Origin: Vreelandella hamiltonii
GTDB lineage: Bacteria; Pseudomonadota; Gammaproteobacteria; Pseudomonadales; Halomonadaceae
Direction of reading: 5' to 3'
Assembly (NCBI RefSeq): GCF_014651775.1
Contig: NZ_BMXN01000023.1
Coordinates: forward strand, 1 to 53,024
DNA: 53,024 nt
Positions 8,503 to 17,761 of this stretch are shown here, piece after piece; the first letter of the stretch is position 1, and each line of letters begins with the position of its first letter. Under the pieces are notes generated by a model, which saw only the letters and a program-made list of their open reading frames with translations, did not search any database and was not told the DNA's origin. The translations under genes and the position numbers were made by a program.

Positions 8503-9477
8503 TCATGTCATCACCACCAGACTGACCATGTAGCCGGTGTAGGCGACAAACAGGGAAAACAGCACGCCACCCTCCAGACGATTGATCCGCCGCGGACGGC
8601 CACGCCAGGAGAATGCAAACAGCACCATCATCAGCGTCATGAAGGTCATCACGCTCCAGTCACGCACCAGCACCTCACGACCCGCTTCGATAGGCGTGAT
8701 GACCCCCGCCAACCCTACCACGGCCAAACTATTGAACAGATTGGAGCCCACCACGTTGCCCAGCACCATATCGTGCTCTTTGCGCCTCAAGGCACTGATG
8801 GACGAGGCAAGCTCGGGTAGCGACGTACCGACGGCCACCACCGTCAAACCGATGATGAGATCGCTGACACCAAAGCCTACGGCAATTTCTACCGCGCCCC
8901 ACACCAACAGACGCGAGCTGGCCACCAACAGCACTAACCCCACCAGCGTCCACATTACTGCCATACCACGTGACAGCGGCTTGCTGTCCAGACTCTCCGT
9001 CACTTCATCGGTCAGTGCATCCGCCTGATGACGCCGTGACTGGATGATACTGACCGTAATGAAGATCCCCAGCGCGGCCAGCAGCAACACTGCCTCACCG
9101 CGGGAAATCCAGCCATCCATCAGCATGTAACCGGTCAGCAGCATGACCGCCACCAATAGCGGCATCTCCTTGCGAATAACGCTGGAGTGCACCGCCAGCG
9201 GCGCTATAAGTGCCACAAAACCCAGCACCAGCCCTATGTTGGCAATATTGGATCCGTAAGCATTGCCAACCGCCAGCCCGGGATTACCCTGCATGGCCGC
9301 CAGCACGGAGACCATCATTTCAGGGGCCGACGTTCCGAATCCGATCACCAGCATACCGATCAGCAGTGGCGACAACCCCAACCACCGCGAGGTAGCAGCA
9401 GCGCCATCGATAAATTTTTCAGCACTCCAGATCAGCAGGAGGAGCCCTACCACCACTGCTACAAAGGCAAGCAACAT
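8503..9477 (-). CDS. Na+/Ca2+ exchanger family protein (YrbG/CaxA-like)
   Basis: A 324-residue inner-membrane antiporter of the calcium/cation exchanger superfamily. It has the two inverted alpha-repeats of the family: GFGTSAPEMMVS near residues 47-58 with GNAYGSNIANIGLVLG after it, and VGTSLPELASSISA with GNVVGSNLFNSL in the second half. The acidic residues in GTSAPE and GTSLPE are the ion-coordinating positions. Ten membrane segments are expected. The ATG at 9477 has AAGGAA upstream. It stands alone: downstream is a 220-base gap before the oxidase block, and upstream it is divergent from pqiA. Whether Ca2+, or another cation, is the physiological substrate cannot be read from sequence. Confidence 0.88.
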   Translation of the reverse strand: MLLAFVAVVVGLLLLIWSAEKFIDGAAATSRWLGLSPLLIGMLVIGFGTSAPEMMVSVLAAMQGNPGLAVGNAYGSNIANIGLVLGFVALIAPLAVHSSVIRKEMPLLVAVMLLTGYMLMDGWISRGEAVLLLAALGIFITVSIIQSRRHQADALTDEVTESLDSKPLSRGMAVMWTLVGLVLLVASSRLLVWGAVEIAVGFGVSDLIIGLTVVAVGTSLPELASSISALRRKEHDMVLGNVVGSNLFNSLAVVGLAGVITPIEAGREVLVRDWSVMTFMTLMMVLFAFSWRGRPRRINRLEGGVLFSLFVAYTGYMVSLVVMT

Positions 9478-9662
9478 TTCGGTTCCTTAATGTCATCGTA
9501 TTAGGCACTATCGCGGCTGCATCCTTGTCGAACCGGGAGGCGGGGTCAAGCACCGAGTTCAAGAGAAGCGAGGTGTCCCTGATTTGACACTCACGTCTCG
9601 GCTCTATATTGATTTAAAATGCGCCAACTATCGAGAGTTTGCTATTACCTGATGTCTCTTTC

Positions 9663-11006
9663 ATGAAACGACCCACCCTTTCCATGCATACCCCCGCCGT
9701 GGACTGCACGCCCCCCGAGGCACGCGTCCAGCGCAGGCGGCTGCGCGCCTGCCATGAGTGCGACTGGGTCTCGGCCCTGCCCCCTTTGGGCTCGGGTGAG
9801 AAGGCCTCCTGCCCACGATGCTCCCATGTGCTGGTCAAGCGCCACCGCTACCCCGCGCAACGTAGCATGGCACTGGCCATTGCCTCACTGGTGGCACTCA
9901 TCCTGGCCGTTTCGTTTCCTTTCGTCAGCTTCAGCGTAGGCGGTATCGGCAACCGCATCGAGCTGACCCAGACGGCCACGGCGCTGATCAATTTTCATCA
10001 GCCTGTCGTGGCCATCGCAGTGATCATGACCATCGTGGTACTGCCTGCGGTCTACCTGACGGGGGTCATCTGGCTGCAGTTCGGGCTACTGCGCGCCCGC
10101 CCGCTGCCATTGAGTCGTGATATCGCTCGCTCACTGGCCCACCTGACCCCCTGGATGATGGCCGATGTATTCATCATCGGCGCGCTGGTCAGCCTGATCA
10201 AAGTGGCCGGCATGGCACAGATCGAGCTGGGCATCTCCTTTTGGGCCTTCTGTGTGTTCGCGATCCTGCTACTGATGACCACACAGTCCATCGACGCGGA
10301 CTGGATGTGGTTTTCATTGGAGGGCGAGCCATTGGCCCCGGAAGGCACCCTGACGGGTGCCACGGCGGCGAGCCAGAACGTGACGGGCTGCCCCACCTGC
10401 GGGCTGGTCAACCGCCTGGACAAGGGCCATGGACGGTGCGTTCGCTGCCACGAAAAATTGCACACACGGCTTCCGTACAGCTTGCAGCGCACCTGGGCGC
10501 TGCTCTTTGCTGCGGCGATCATGTATATTCCTGCCAATGTCTACCCCATCATGACCACTACCAGCCTTGGCCATACGGCACCCTCGACCATCATTGGCGG
10601 TGTCGTGCAGCTTCTGCAAATGGGGTCATGGCCCGTGGCTGCGGTGATTTTCATTGCCAGTGTCATCGTGCCTGTCGGCAAATTGGTCGCGCTGGTATGG
10701 TTATGCCTGATGATCAATCGCAGCGACGAGCTCAACGCCAACAGCCGCACGCGGCTTTACCGCATCACCGAGTTCATTGGCCGCTGGTCCATGGTGGATG
10801 TATTCGTGGTAGCGATTCTCGTTGCCCTGATCCGTGCCGGTTCGCTGATGTCGATCACTCCCGGCCCCGCAGCACTCGCTTTTGGCGCCGTGGTCGTGCT
10901 GACCATGCTGGCCGCCATGACGTTCGACTCTCGCTTGATCTGGGACTCCCCGACTCCACGCCCTGCCCGCCGCACGACGGCCACCAAGGACGCTATTGAT
11001 GGCTAA
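9663..11006 (+). CDS. pqiA: PqiA inner-membrane protein
   Basis: A 447-residue inner-membrane protein with two tandem PqiA modules, each preceded by a four-cysteine zinc-ribbon-like motif: CHEC...CPRC near residues 30-55 and CPTC...CVRC near residues 245-270. Each module adds about four membrane segments. PqiA is the permease-like partner of the MCE protein PqiB; in E. coli PqiABC bridges inner and outer membranes and is linked to lipid trafficking and envelope stress. The start is ambiguous: the ATG at 9663 has no clear ribosome site, a TTG at 9639 and another ATG at 9684 are also in frame. The gene overlaps pqiB by eight bases. I see no SoxS-type site in the short upstream region. Confidence 0.9.
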   Translation: MKRPTLSMHTPAVDCTPPEARVQRRRLRACHECDWVSALPPLGSGEKASCPRCSHVLVKRHRYPAQRSMALAIASLVALILAVSFPFVSFSVGGIGNRIELTQTATALINFHQPVVAIAVIMTIVVLPAVYLTGVIWLQFGLLRARPLPLSRDIARSLAHLTPWMMADVFIIGALVSLIKVAGMAQIELGISFWAFCVFAILLLMTTQSIDADWMWFSLEGEPLAPEGTLTGATAASQNVTGCPTCGLVNRLDKGHGRCVRCHEKLHTRLPYSLQRTWALLFAAAIMYIPANVYPIMTTTSLGHTAPSTIIGGVVQLLQMGSWPVAAVIFIASVIVPVGKLVALVWLCLMINRSDELNANSRTRLYRITEFIGRWSMVDVFVVAILVALIRAGSLMSITPGPAALAFGAVVVLTMLAAMTFDSRLIWDSPTPRPARRTTATKDAIDG

Positions 11007-12672
11007 TGATGTAACCCCCAACACCGATACTGACAACGAACTCCACCGAGCCAAAGCCTCTCGGCAGACACGCCTGTCGCCCATCTGGATCGTACCGCTC
11101 GTGGCCGTCATCATTGGCCTGTGGCTGGTGTATGACAACTACACCAGCCGTGGCACCTTGATCACGTTGACCATGAGCAACGCCGAAGGCATCGAGGCAG
11201 GCAGCACCTTGATACGCAGCCGCAACGTCGAGATTGGTCGCGTACAAAGTGTGCGCCTGTCGGACGACCTCTCACAAGCCGTGATGACCGCCCGAATCCA
11301 GCCCGAAGCCGAAGCCATGCTCAGAGAGGACAGCCGATTCTGGGTCGTCAAGCCGCGTATTGGCCGCGAAGGCATCAGCGGCCTGGGCACCGTGCTATCC
11401 GGAGCCTATCTTCAATTGGAGCCCGGCCAATCGGACGAACCGAGAAGGGAGTTCTCCGTCAGCGACGTGCCGCCGGTGGCCACGGCAGGACAGGCCGGGC
11501 TTCAAATCAGCCTGGTCAGCCAACTGGGCAACTCCCTGCGCGTCGGCGATCCGGTTTCCTATCAGGGCTATACCGTTGGTCGCGTCGAAGACACCCGCTT
11601 CGATGCGGATTCGCGCACCATGTATCACCAGGTTTTCATCGAAGAACCTTATTCCCAATTGGTGACCGACAGCACCCGATTCTGGACGGCCAGCGGCGTC
11701 GATTTTCGCCTGGATGCCAATGGCTTTCGGGTCAATGTCGAATCGCTCGAAGCATTGCTGGGCGGCGGTGTGACCTTTGGCGTGCCCGAAGATCTGCCCA
11801 TGGGACGACCCGTTGAGCATAACGCGCGCTTCAATCTTTACGCCGATGAAGACGACGCCCGCGAAGGTACCTTCAACCGCTACCTGGAATACGTGCTGCT
11901 GGTCGACGACACGGTGCGTGGTCTTTCCCGCGGAGCGCCAGTGGAGTTTCGCGGCGTGCGCATCGGTACCGTGGCAGCGGTACCCTGGAATTTTACCGCG
12001 CCTCAGCCAGATTCCAGAGCGCGGTTCGCGATACCGGTACTGATTCGCATCGAGCCACAACGGCTGGGCATCGAGAATGCCGATATCGATCTGGAAGATT
12101 GGGACAATCGCTTCACCAGGATGTTTGGCCTGGGACTGCGCGCATCGCTGAAAAACGGCAGTCTGCTCACCGGGGCGCTGTTCGTCGATCTGAACTTCCA
12201 GCGCGACCTGGCCGATGAATACATAGCGGAAACTTTCTCGGAACGGACGGTATTCCCCACCGTCGCCGGTGGCTTTGCCCAGATTCAGGGGCAGATTACC
12301 GATCTGCTGGAAAAGCTCAACGCACTCGAGGTCGAACCACTACTGGCAGGTCTGGACCGCAATTTGCAAGCCTCAGAGCATGTGCTCAACGAAGTGCGTG
12401 ACGTCAGCCGTTCGATCAACGAACTGTTGAGCGACCCGGATACTCGCGCGATTGGCGGCAATTTGAACAGCACGCTGGAAGAGCTGCGCAGCACACTGCA
12501 GGGGGTATCGCCGTCGTCGCCCGCCTATCAGGAGCTGACCACGGCCATCGAGCGGCTGGACCGCCTGATGCGAGACCTGCAGCCGCTTACGCGTACGCTG
12601 AATGAAAATCCTCGCGCCCTGCTGTTCGATAACCTCGACACCCAGGACCCGACGCCCCGCGCCCCGCGCTGA
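10999..12672 (+). CDS. pqiB: PqiB, triple-MCE-domain protein
   Basis: A 557-residue protein with one N-terminal membrane helix (about residues 24-42, LSPIWIVPLVAVIIGLWLVY) followed by three MCE domains. The first two begin near GTLITLTMSNAEGIEAGSTL and LQISLVSQLGNSLRVGDPVS; the third begins near VDDTVRGLSRGAPVEFRGV. A C-terminal helical region (about residues 430-540) would form the long needle seen in E. coli PqiB hexamers. It is expected to form a tunnel for lipids across the periplasm, anchored through PqiA and meeting PqiC at the outer membrane. The ATG at 10999 has AAGGA at 10986-10990 and lies inside the end of pqiA, indicating translational coupling. Confidence 0.92.
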   Translation: MANDVTPNTDTDNELHRAKASRQTRLSPIWIVPLVAVIIGLWLVYDNYTSRGTLITLTMSNAEGIEAGSTLIRSRNVEIGRVQSVRLSDDLSQAVMTARIQPEAEAMLREDSRFWVVKPRIGREGISGLGTVLSGAYLQLEPGQSDEPRREFSVSDVPPVATAGQAGLQISLVSQLGNSLRVGDPVSYQGYTVGRVEDTRFDADSRTMYHQVFIEEPYSQLVTDSTRFWTASGVDFRLDANGFRVNVESLEALLGGGVTFGVPEDLPMGRPVEHNARFNLYADEDDAREGTFNRYLEYVLLVDDTVRGLSRGAPVEFRGVRIGTVAAVPWNFTAPQPDSRARFAIPVLIRIEPQRLGIENADIDLEDWDNRFTRMFGLGLRASLKNGSLLTGALFVDLNFQRDLADEYIAETFSERTVFPTVAGGFAQIQGQITDLLEKLNALEVEPLLAGLDRNLQASEHVLNEVRDVSRSINELLSDPDTRAIGGNLNSTLEELRSTLQGVSPSSPAYQELTTAIERLDRLMRDLQPLTRTLNENPRALLFDNLDTQDPTPRAPR

Positions 12673-12683
12673 CAGGAGAGATC

Positions 12684-13280
12684 ATGATTCAACCTTTTAC
12701 ACGACTGCTGATCATTGCCGCTGCCTGCATGGCCCTGACCGCGTGCGCAAGCAGCGTCACTCCCCCAGCTCGCTACATGCTGCCCAGCCCCGCGGCCAGC
12801 AGCGCCCCTAGCCAACCCACGGGCACGCTGGCCATCCGCGCTCCACGCTTGGCGCACTATCTGGACGTGGATGGCATCGTCATGCAGCTGGACGACATCA
12901 CGTTGAACCAGGCTCGTGAACACCAGTGGGCCGAGGGCATTGGCCGTCAGCTGGAACGTAGCCTGCGGGCGCAGTTGGCCCTGCAGCTCCCCCAGCTGCA
13001 GGTGGTGCGTTCAGAGGGCGCGCTGCCAGACGCCTTGACGCTTTCAGTAGAGGTGGATCAGTTCCAGGGGCGCCACGATGGCATGGCGGTAGCCAGCGGG
13101 CAGTGGCAGCTGCGCCGCGCAGACAATAGCCTGGTCACACTGCAAAGCTTCACTACGCAAACGCCCCTGGAAGAAGATGGCTACCCTGCCCTGGTACGCG
13201 CGCTGGGTGAAAGCTGGAACCTGCTGAGCGTGGAAATCGCCGAGCAGATTCGGCGCAATGGCTATTTCACTGGCGGCTAA
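12684..13280 (+). CDS. pqiC: PqiC outer-membrane lipoprotein
   Basis: A 198-residue lipoprotein of the PqiC/YmbA (ABC-type transport auxiliary) family. The signal peptide ends in the lipobox LTAC with the lipidated Cys at residue 22, followed by ASSV, which suggests outer-membrane sorting. The body contains LAHYLDVDGIVMQLDD, typical of the family. It begins 11 bases after pqiB with GGAGAG upstream, completing the pqiABC operon. In E. coli the homologue binds the PqiB needle at the outer membrane. No catalytic residues are expected. Confidence 0.88.
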   Translation: MIQPFTRLLIIAAACMALTACASSVTPPARYMLPSPAASSAPSQPTGTLAIRAPRLAHYLDVDGIVMQLDDITLNQAREHQWAEGIGRQLERSLRAQLALQLPQLQVVRSEGALPDALTLSVEVDQFQGRHDGMAVASGQWQLRRADNSLVTLQSFTTQTPLEEDGYPALVRALGESWNLLSVEIAEQIRRNGYFTGG

Positions 13281-13320
13281 TTCACGTCCGCATCGACAGC
13301 GCTGAGTGAGACTTTCGTGT

Positions 13321-13326
13321 TACACT
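13321..13326 (+). promoter_or_regulatory. possible extended -10 promoter of rhlE
   Basis: TGTTACACT is an extended -10 (TGn-TACACT) with no good -35 at 16-18 bp. If used, the rhlE transcript would carry a leader of about 195 bases holding both hairpins at 13364-13394 and 13481-13511. Confidence 0.35.
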
Positions 13327-13363
13327 CGGCGCCAGCGCCTTTCGCAAGCGCACCCCATCACTT

Positions 13364-13394
13364 CCACGCAGCCCTGCGGGCAATGGCTGCGTGG
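13364..13394 (+). other. hairpin 1 between pqiC and rhlE
   Basis: CCACGCAGCC (13364-13373) and GGCTGCGTGG (13385-13394) make a perfect 10-bp stem with an 11-base loop. It may be the pqiABC terminator, although only CTTTAG follows, or part of the rhlE leader. Confidence 0.5.
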
Positions 13395-13480
13395 CTTTAG
13401 AACGCCCATCGTGGCTGCCCGATCTGATTCTTAGATGCGCCTTCATGGCGCAATTACATCCTCGTATCTTGAACATGACG

Positions 13481-13511
13481 CCAACCCCTCACTTAGAGAG
13501 TGAGGGGTTGG
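13481..13511 (+). promoter_or_regulatory. hairpin 2, just upstream of the rhlE ribosome site
   Basis: CCAACCCCTCACT (13481-13493) and AGTGAGGGGTTGG (13499-13511) form a perfect 13-bp stem with a 5-base loop. It ends seven bases before the GGAG ribosome site (13519-13522) and 16 before the ATG. No T-run follows, so it does not look like a terminator. A role in mRNA stability or translation control of the helicase gene is inferred from position. Confidence 0.6.
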
Positions 13512-13527
13512 CGACTGCGGAGAATGC

Positions 13528-14784
13528 ATGAGCTTTTCTGACCTTGGTCTGCACCCTGATCTACTCAGCGCCGTTGGCGCACAGGGCTATCATCAGCCCA
13601 CCCCGATTCAACGCCAGGCCATTCCCGTCGTACTAGAAGGCCGAGACCTGCTGGCCAGCGCCCAGACGGGCACCGGCAAAACCGCAGGCTTCACGCTGCC
13701 CATGCTGCAACGCCTGATGCAAGGCAAACGCCCCGGCAAACGCCAGGTCCGTGCACTGGTTCTAACCCCTACTCGGGAGCTGGCCGCCCAGGTCGGTGAA
13801 AGCGTCACCGCTTACGGGCAGCACTTGTCACTGCGCTCGCACATCATTTTCGGCGGCGTCGGCCAACAGCCCCAGGTAGACGCCCTGAAAGCCGGTCTGG
13901 ACGTACTGGTGGCTACCCCGGGCCGCCTGCTGGACCTTCACCAGCAGGGGCACGTGGATCTGTCTGGCGTGGAAATACTGGTGCTCGATGAAGCCGACCG
14001 CATGCTCGACATGGGTTTCATCCACGACATCAAGCGCCTGCTGCGCCTGGTGCCCAAACAGCGCCAGAACCTGCTGTTCTCGGCCACCTTCTCCAACGAG
14101 ATTCAGGCCCTGGCCCAGCAATTGCTGAACAACCCGGCGATGATCGAAGTGGCCCCGCGCAACACCACTGCCGAAAAAATCGAGCAGGCCATCTACCGCG
14201 TGGACCGCGACAAGAAACGCGACCTGCTGGCCCATTTGATTCAGCGTCATGGCTGGTTTCAAGTACTGGTCTTCACGCGTACCAAGCACGGCGCCAATCG
14301 CCTGGCAGAGCAGCTGACCAAGCAGGACATTCCGGCCATGGCGATCCATGGCAACAAGAGCCAGGGCGCGCGTACTCGAGCGCTCGGGGCCTTCAAGAGT
14401 GGTGACCTGCAGGTACTGGTCGCCACCGACATTGCCGCACGTGGCCTGGATATCAGCGAACTTCCCCACGTGGTCAACTTTGACCTGCCCAACGTCGCCG
14501 AAGATTACGTGCACCGCATCGGGCGCACAGGCCGCGCGGGCAGCAACGGTGAAGCGGTATCACTGGTATGCGTCGATGAGCATGGCCTGCTCAAGAACAT
14601 CGAGCGGCTGATCAATCAAACGCTGCCCAAGCACGTCGAGCCCGGCTTCGAGCCTGACCCCAATGCCAAGCCCGAACCCATCGAAAATGGCCGCCGCAGC
14701 CAGCGTCAACCTCGCGCCCGTCGCGCGTCCGAGAGCCCGCAAGCCAACAACGGCGGCGAGCGCCGCCGTCGCGCTCGCCGCTAG
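13528..14784 (+). CDS. rhlE: DEAD-box RNA helicase RhlE
   Basis: A 418-residue ATP-dependent RNA helicase of the RhlE branch. All core motifs are visible in order: Q motif ([10 protein letters not shown]), motif I AQTGTGKT, Ia [15 protein letters not shown], motif II DEAD in [13 protein letters not shown], motif III SAT, then ARGLDIS and [10 protein letters not shown] in the second RecA domain. The last 45 residues are rich in Arg, Gln and Ser and probably bind RNA non-specifically. RhlE proteins remodel structured RNA in ribosome assembly and mRNA decay, often in the cold. The ATG at 13528 has GGAG six bases upstream. It is preceded by a structured leader. Confidence 0.93.
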   Translation: MSFSDLGLHPDLLSAVGAQGYHQPTPIQRQAIPVVLEGRDLLASAQTGTGKTAGFTLPMLQRLMQGKRPGKRQVRALVLTPTRELAAQVGESVTAYGQHLSLRSHIIFGGVGQQPQVDALKAGLDVLVATPGRLLDLHQQGHVDLSGVEILVLDEADRMLDMGFIHDIKRLLRLVPKQRQNLLFSATFSNEIQALAQQLLNNPAMIEVAPRNTTAEKIEQAIYRVDRDKKRDLLAHLIQRHGWFQVLVFTRTKHGANRLAEQLTKQDIPAMAIHGNKSQGARTRALGAFKSGDLQVLVATDIAARGLDISELPHVVNFDLPNVAEDYVHRIGRTGRAGSNGEAVSLVCVDEHGLLKNIERLINQTLPKHVEPGFEPDPNAKPEPIENGRRSQRQPRARRASESPQANNGGERRRRARR

Positions 14785-14793
14785 CCCCAACGA

Positions 14794-14829
14794 CCGGAAT
14801 GTGCGAAGGTATCGCCTCGCATATTCCGG
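14794..14829 (+). terminator. hairpin after rhlE
   Basis: CCGGAATGTGCGA (14794-14806) pairs with TCGCATATTCCGG (14817-14829) with one mismatch, nine bases after the rhlE stop. No T-run follows, so it may attenuate or protect the 3' end rather than terminate fully. Confidence 0.45.
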
Positions 14830-14859
14830 CGTTTCGCTGAACCAATTCATGGAGTGACT

Positions 14860-15363
14860 ATGGCGTCTTCACAACTGATGGCAGATTATCGCCAGTGGCT
14901 GACTTTTCAGCGTCAGGAGCAGCTGAGCCGCGAGCATCAGGGTATCTCACAGCGTCTGGAAGATGCTCGCGCTTCCTCGGCACAGGTCATTCAGGCCTAT
15001 CGCAGCATGGCTGAAAAAGCCTCGAACGAAGGCGCCTGCTATCGAACACTGTTTCTGCGTGAATGCGATGACAACGCCTCCCTGCCTTGTGAAGGCTGGC
15101 TGTTCGTGCGTCGCGTGCTGAGTGAAGGCAACAGCACTCGCATCAGAGCGACACTGCTGGAAACCTTCAATTTGGCGGATGGCGCCATTGCATTAGGCGA
15201 CAAACCGGCACGCAAGCTGACCCTGGAAATCTACGACAAGCTGGACATCAACAAAGGCATGCGCACCCAGGTACGTGTGGATGCCATCGATACGCCCCAG
15301 GACTACCACTTCATCACCCTGCTGGATGCCGTACGCGGTGACCTGCGTCCTTACATGAAATAA
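14860..15363 (+). CDS. conserved-looking protein of unknown function
   Basis: A 167-residue protein I do not recognise. It has no signal peptide or membrane helix, so it is probably cytosolic. Residues 8-60 are rich in Gln, Glu, Arg and Ala and look helical or coiled coil; residues 65-167 look like a mixed alpha/beta domain with two Cys near 62-80 (EGACYRTLFLREC) and a third nearby. The ATG at 14860 has GGAG five bases upstream; a GTG at 14854 is also in frame. It lies between rhlE and an MFS gene whose ATG is only nine bases past its stop, suggesting co-transcription with the transporter. Codon use looks like that of its neighbours, so it appears to be a real gene. Confidence 0.75.
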   Translation: MASSQLMADYRQWLTFQRQEQLSREHQGISQRLEDARASSAQVIQAYRSMAEKASNEGACYRTLFLRECDDNASLPCEGWLFVRRVLSEGNSTRIRATLLETFNLADGAIALGDKPARKLTLEIYDKLDINKGMRTQVRVDAIDTPQDYHFITLLDAVRGDLRPYMK

Positions 15364-15372
15364 GCGCTCGTC

Positions 15373-16575
15373 ATGGTGACACGCCGCTCCGTCAGCTTCA
15401 TCCTCTTGATGTTCGTGGTTGGGCTCAATCTACGCCCGGCCATGTCTTCGGTGGCCCCCCTGCTGCACAGGCTGCAGGAAAGCGCGGGGCTGTCGCCTAC
15501 CGCTGCCGGTATTTTGACCACGCTGCCCGTGCTGTGCCTGGGTCTTGCCGCACCGCTGGCACCCTGGCTCAGTAAACGCCTGGGCAGTGAGCGGGCGTTG
15601 AGTGCCGCACTGCTGCTGTTGGCGACCGGCCTGCTGGTACGGGGCGCTCCCTGGCCAGGGTTGCTGTACCTGGGGTCGGCCATGGCAGGCGGTGCTATCG
15701 GGATAGCGGGCACACTGCTTCCCGCCCTGGTCAAACGCGAACTGCCGCACAGCGCCGACCTGCTGACAGGACTGTACACCATGGCGCTCTGCTTTGGTGG
15801 CGCCTTGGGAGCAGGACTGAGCGTCCCGCTACTGACTTGGCTGGGCAGTTGGCAACTCAGCCTGATGAGCTGGTCACTACTGGCCTTGGCAGCCTGGCTG
15901 CTATGGTCGGGCTTTGCGCCACGCCCCGTCGCAGCGCCATCGCTTCAGCCCACCTTCCGAGTGCCGCTTGCCGCCTTGCTACGCCAACCCTTGACGTGGC
16001 ATGTGATGCTCTTCATGGGCATTCAGTCTTCCATGGCTTACATCGTGTTTGGTTGGCTGCCCACCCTGCTCATCGACCGTGGCTATAGCGAAGCAGACGC
16101 TGGCTGGACCATGGCCGTCTCCATCATGAGCCAACTGGCCTCGGCGCTGGCGGCCCCATGGGTTGCCCGCTGGCACAAGGACCAACGTCCTGCCCTTCTC
16201 ATGGTACTGGCCGCCACGGCCATCGGCTTGGCGCTGCTGTTGATTGCCCCGATGGCTTGGCGCTGGCCGGGCGCCGTCCTGCTGGGCCTTGGTCAGGGTG
16301 GCAGTTTCAGCCTGGCCCTGGCACTGCTCGTACTCCGCACCGCCAACGCACCCTTGGCTGGACAGCTTTCCGGACTGGTTCAGGGAGGCGGTTACACACT
16401 GGCCGCACTGGGCCCTTTTGGCGTGGGTGTGATGCTGCAGATGGGCGCCTCGACCGCGCACATTGCCTGGCTGCTGATCGGCTTGATTCTGGTCTGTTGC
16501 GGCTTTGCCTGTCTGGCAGGTCGCAATCGGCAGCTGGATGATCAAGGCGGTCAGCTGCGCGTCTACCTTCAATAA
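15373..16575 (+). CDS. MFS transporter, CynX/NimT family
   Basis: A 400-residue inner-membrane carrier with about 12 hydrophobic segments and the CynX/NimT start, in which FVVGLNLRPAMSSVAPLL falls within residues 14-32. GLNLRP is a hallmark of this branch, which includes the E. coli cyanate carrier CynX and the 2-nitroimidazole exporter NimT (YeaN). Substrate cannot be predicted. There is no cynS or cynT beside it, which argues against cyanate. The ATG at 15373 lacks a good ribosome site and lies nine bases after the preceding stop, consistent with coupling. The stop is followed by a short gap and the asparaginase gene on the same strand. Confidence 0.82.
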   Translation: MVTRRSVSFILLMFVVGLNLRPAMSSVAPLLHRLQESAGLSPTAAGILTTLPVLCLGLAAPLAPWLSKRLGSERALSAALLLLATGLLVRGAPWPGLLYLGSAMAGGAIGIAGTLLPALVKRELPHSADLLTGLYTMALCFGGALGAGLSVPLLTWLGSWQLSLMSWSLLALAAWLLWSGFAPRPVAAPSLQPTFRVPLAALLRQPLTWHVMLFMGIQSSMAYIVFGWLPTLLIDRGYSEADAGWTMAVSIMSQLASALAAPWVARWHKDQRPALLMVLAATAIGLALLLIAPMAWRWPGAVLLGLGQGGSFSLALALLVLRTANAPLAGQLSGLVQGGGYTLAALGPFGVGVMLQMGASTAHIAWLLIGLILVCCGFACLAGRNRQLDDQGGQLRVYLQ

Positions 16576-16604
16576 CTCTTTTTTGCCTTTACCAGGACAT
16601 GGCC

Positions 16605-17675
16605 ATGAGTAACGCTCCTCGTTTGACAGACACCCCCTACCCACATGAGCGGGTACTGGTCATCTACACCGGCGGTACGATCGGCATGCAGCCCACTTCC
16701 GAGGGTCTGGTGCCCGCGGGCAACTTTGCCGAGAGGTTGCAAAACGCCCTTCAACAGCTGCCTATCGCTCGCCAGCAGACATTGCCTGCCTACGACATCA
16801 TCAGCCATGACCGCTTGATCGACTCCAGCGCCGCCACACCCATGACGTGGCAAACGCTGGCCGCCGACATCGCCGAACGCTTTGCAACCTACCGAGGCTT
16901 TGTCATCCTGCACGGCACCGACACGCTCAGTTGGAGCGCCTCGAGCCTGGCCTATCAGCTTCAGGGGCTGGACAAGGCGGTCGTATTGACGGGGGCCATG
17001 CAACCGCTGGAGGCAGCCAATAGCGATGCTCTGGACAACGTATGCGGCGCCCTGCAATTCGCGGCCATGAGCGCCCTGCAGGAAGTAGCGATCTACTTTG
17101 CCGGACGCCTGATGCGGGGTGTCAGAACGGTAAAGCAGCACTGTGAAGCGATGACCGCGTTTGCCTCCCCCAACTACCCCCTGCTGGGTGAACGGGTAGA
17201 CGATGACTGCGTGCTGTATCCCAGCCGAGGGCTGGCAATGCATCAGCGCGGCGCCCCCCGTTTCGAACTCCCAGACTACAGGTGCCTTGCCCAGGGGCAA
17301 GTAGTGCGCATTGCGCTGTGGCCAGGCATGGCCGCCTGGCAGCTCTCCAGCTGGTTGGCTCACGACAGCGTCAAGGGAGCACTGTTGCAACTCTGGGGAG
17401 CAGGCAACCTGCCTGACGACCCGGACCTGTTAGCGGTACTGGCGCGTGCCAGCGGGGAAGGAAAACTGATCGCGGCGGTCAGCCAGTGCCCACAGGGAAC
17501 CCTTCACCTGGGCGCGTATTCGGCGGGCCATGGCCTGACGGATGCTGGCGTGCTTTCCGGGGGCTCCATGACGCCCGAGGCGGCTTACACCAAGCTGGTA
17601 CATTTGCTGGCGCAGCCGCTTGCTCACGAAGACCGGGCAACGCGCTTTGTCACTCCCTTAGTGGGCGAGCGATAG
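16605..17675 (+). CDS. ansA: L-asparaginase, type I (cytoplasmic)
   Basis: A 356-residue asparaginase converting asparagine to aspartate and ammonia. The first catalytic Thr lies in YTGGTIG near residues 20-26; the second motif HGTDTLSWSA follows near residue 100. No signal peptide is present, so it is of the cytoplasmic AnsA type, with a low-affinity housekeeping role expected. The ATG at 16605 has AGGA seven bases upstream; an ATG at 16599 is too close to it. It lies 29 bases after the MFS gene on the same strand and may be co-transcribed. Confidence 0.9.
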   Translation: MSNAPRLTDTPYPHERVLVIYTGGTIGMQPTSEGLVPAGNFAERLQNALQQLPIARQQTLPAYDIISHDRLIDSSAATPMTWQTLAADIAERFATYRGFVILHGTDTLSWSASSLAYQLQGLDKAVVLTGAMQPLEAANSDALDNVCGALQFAAMSALQEVAIYFAGRLMRGVRTVKQHCEAMTAFASPNYPLLGERVDDDCVLYPSRGLAMHQRGAPRFELPDYRCLAQGQVVRIALWPGMAAWQLSSWLAHDSVKGALLQLWGAGNLPDDPDLLAVLARASGEGKLIAAVSQCPQGTLHLGAYSAGHGLTDAGVLSGGSMTPEAAYTKLVHLLAQPLAHEDRATRFVTPLVGER

Positions 17676-17761
17676 CCAGACTGGCATCCCGGCACAGAAC
17701 GGCTATGGTTAAACAGAACACATGGAGTGCAACATAACCTTCTGAAAACAGGTGGAAACGT

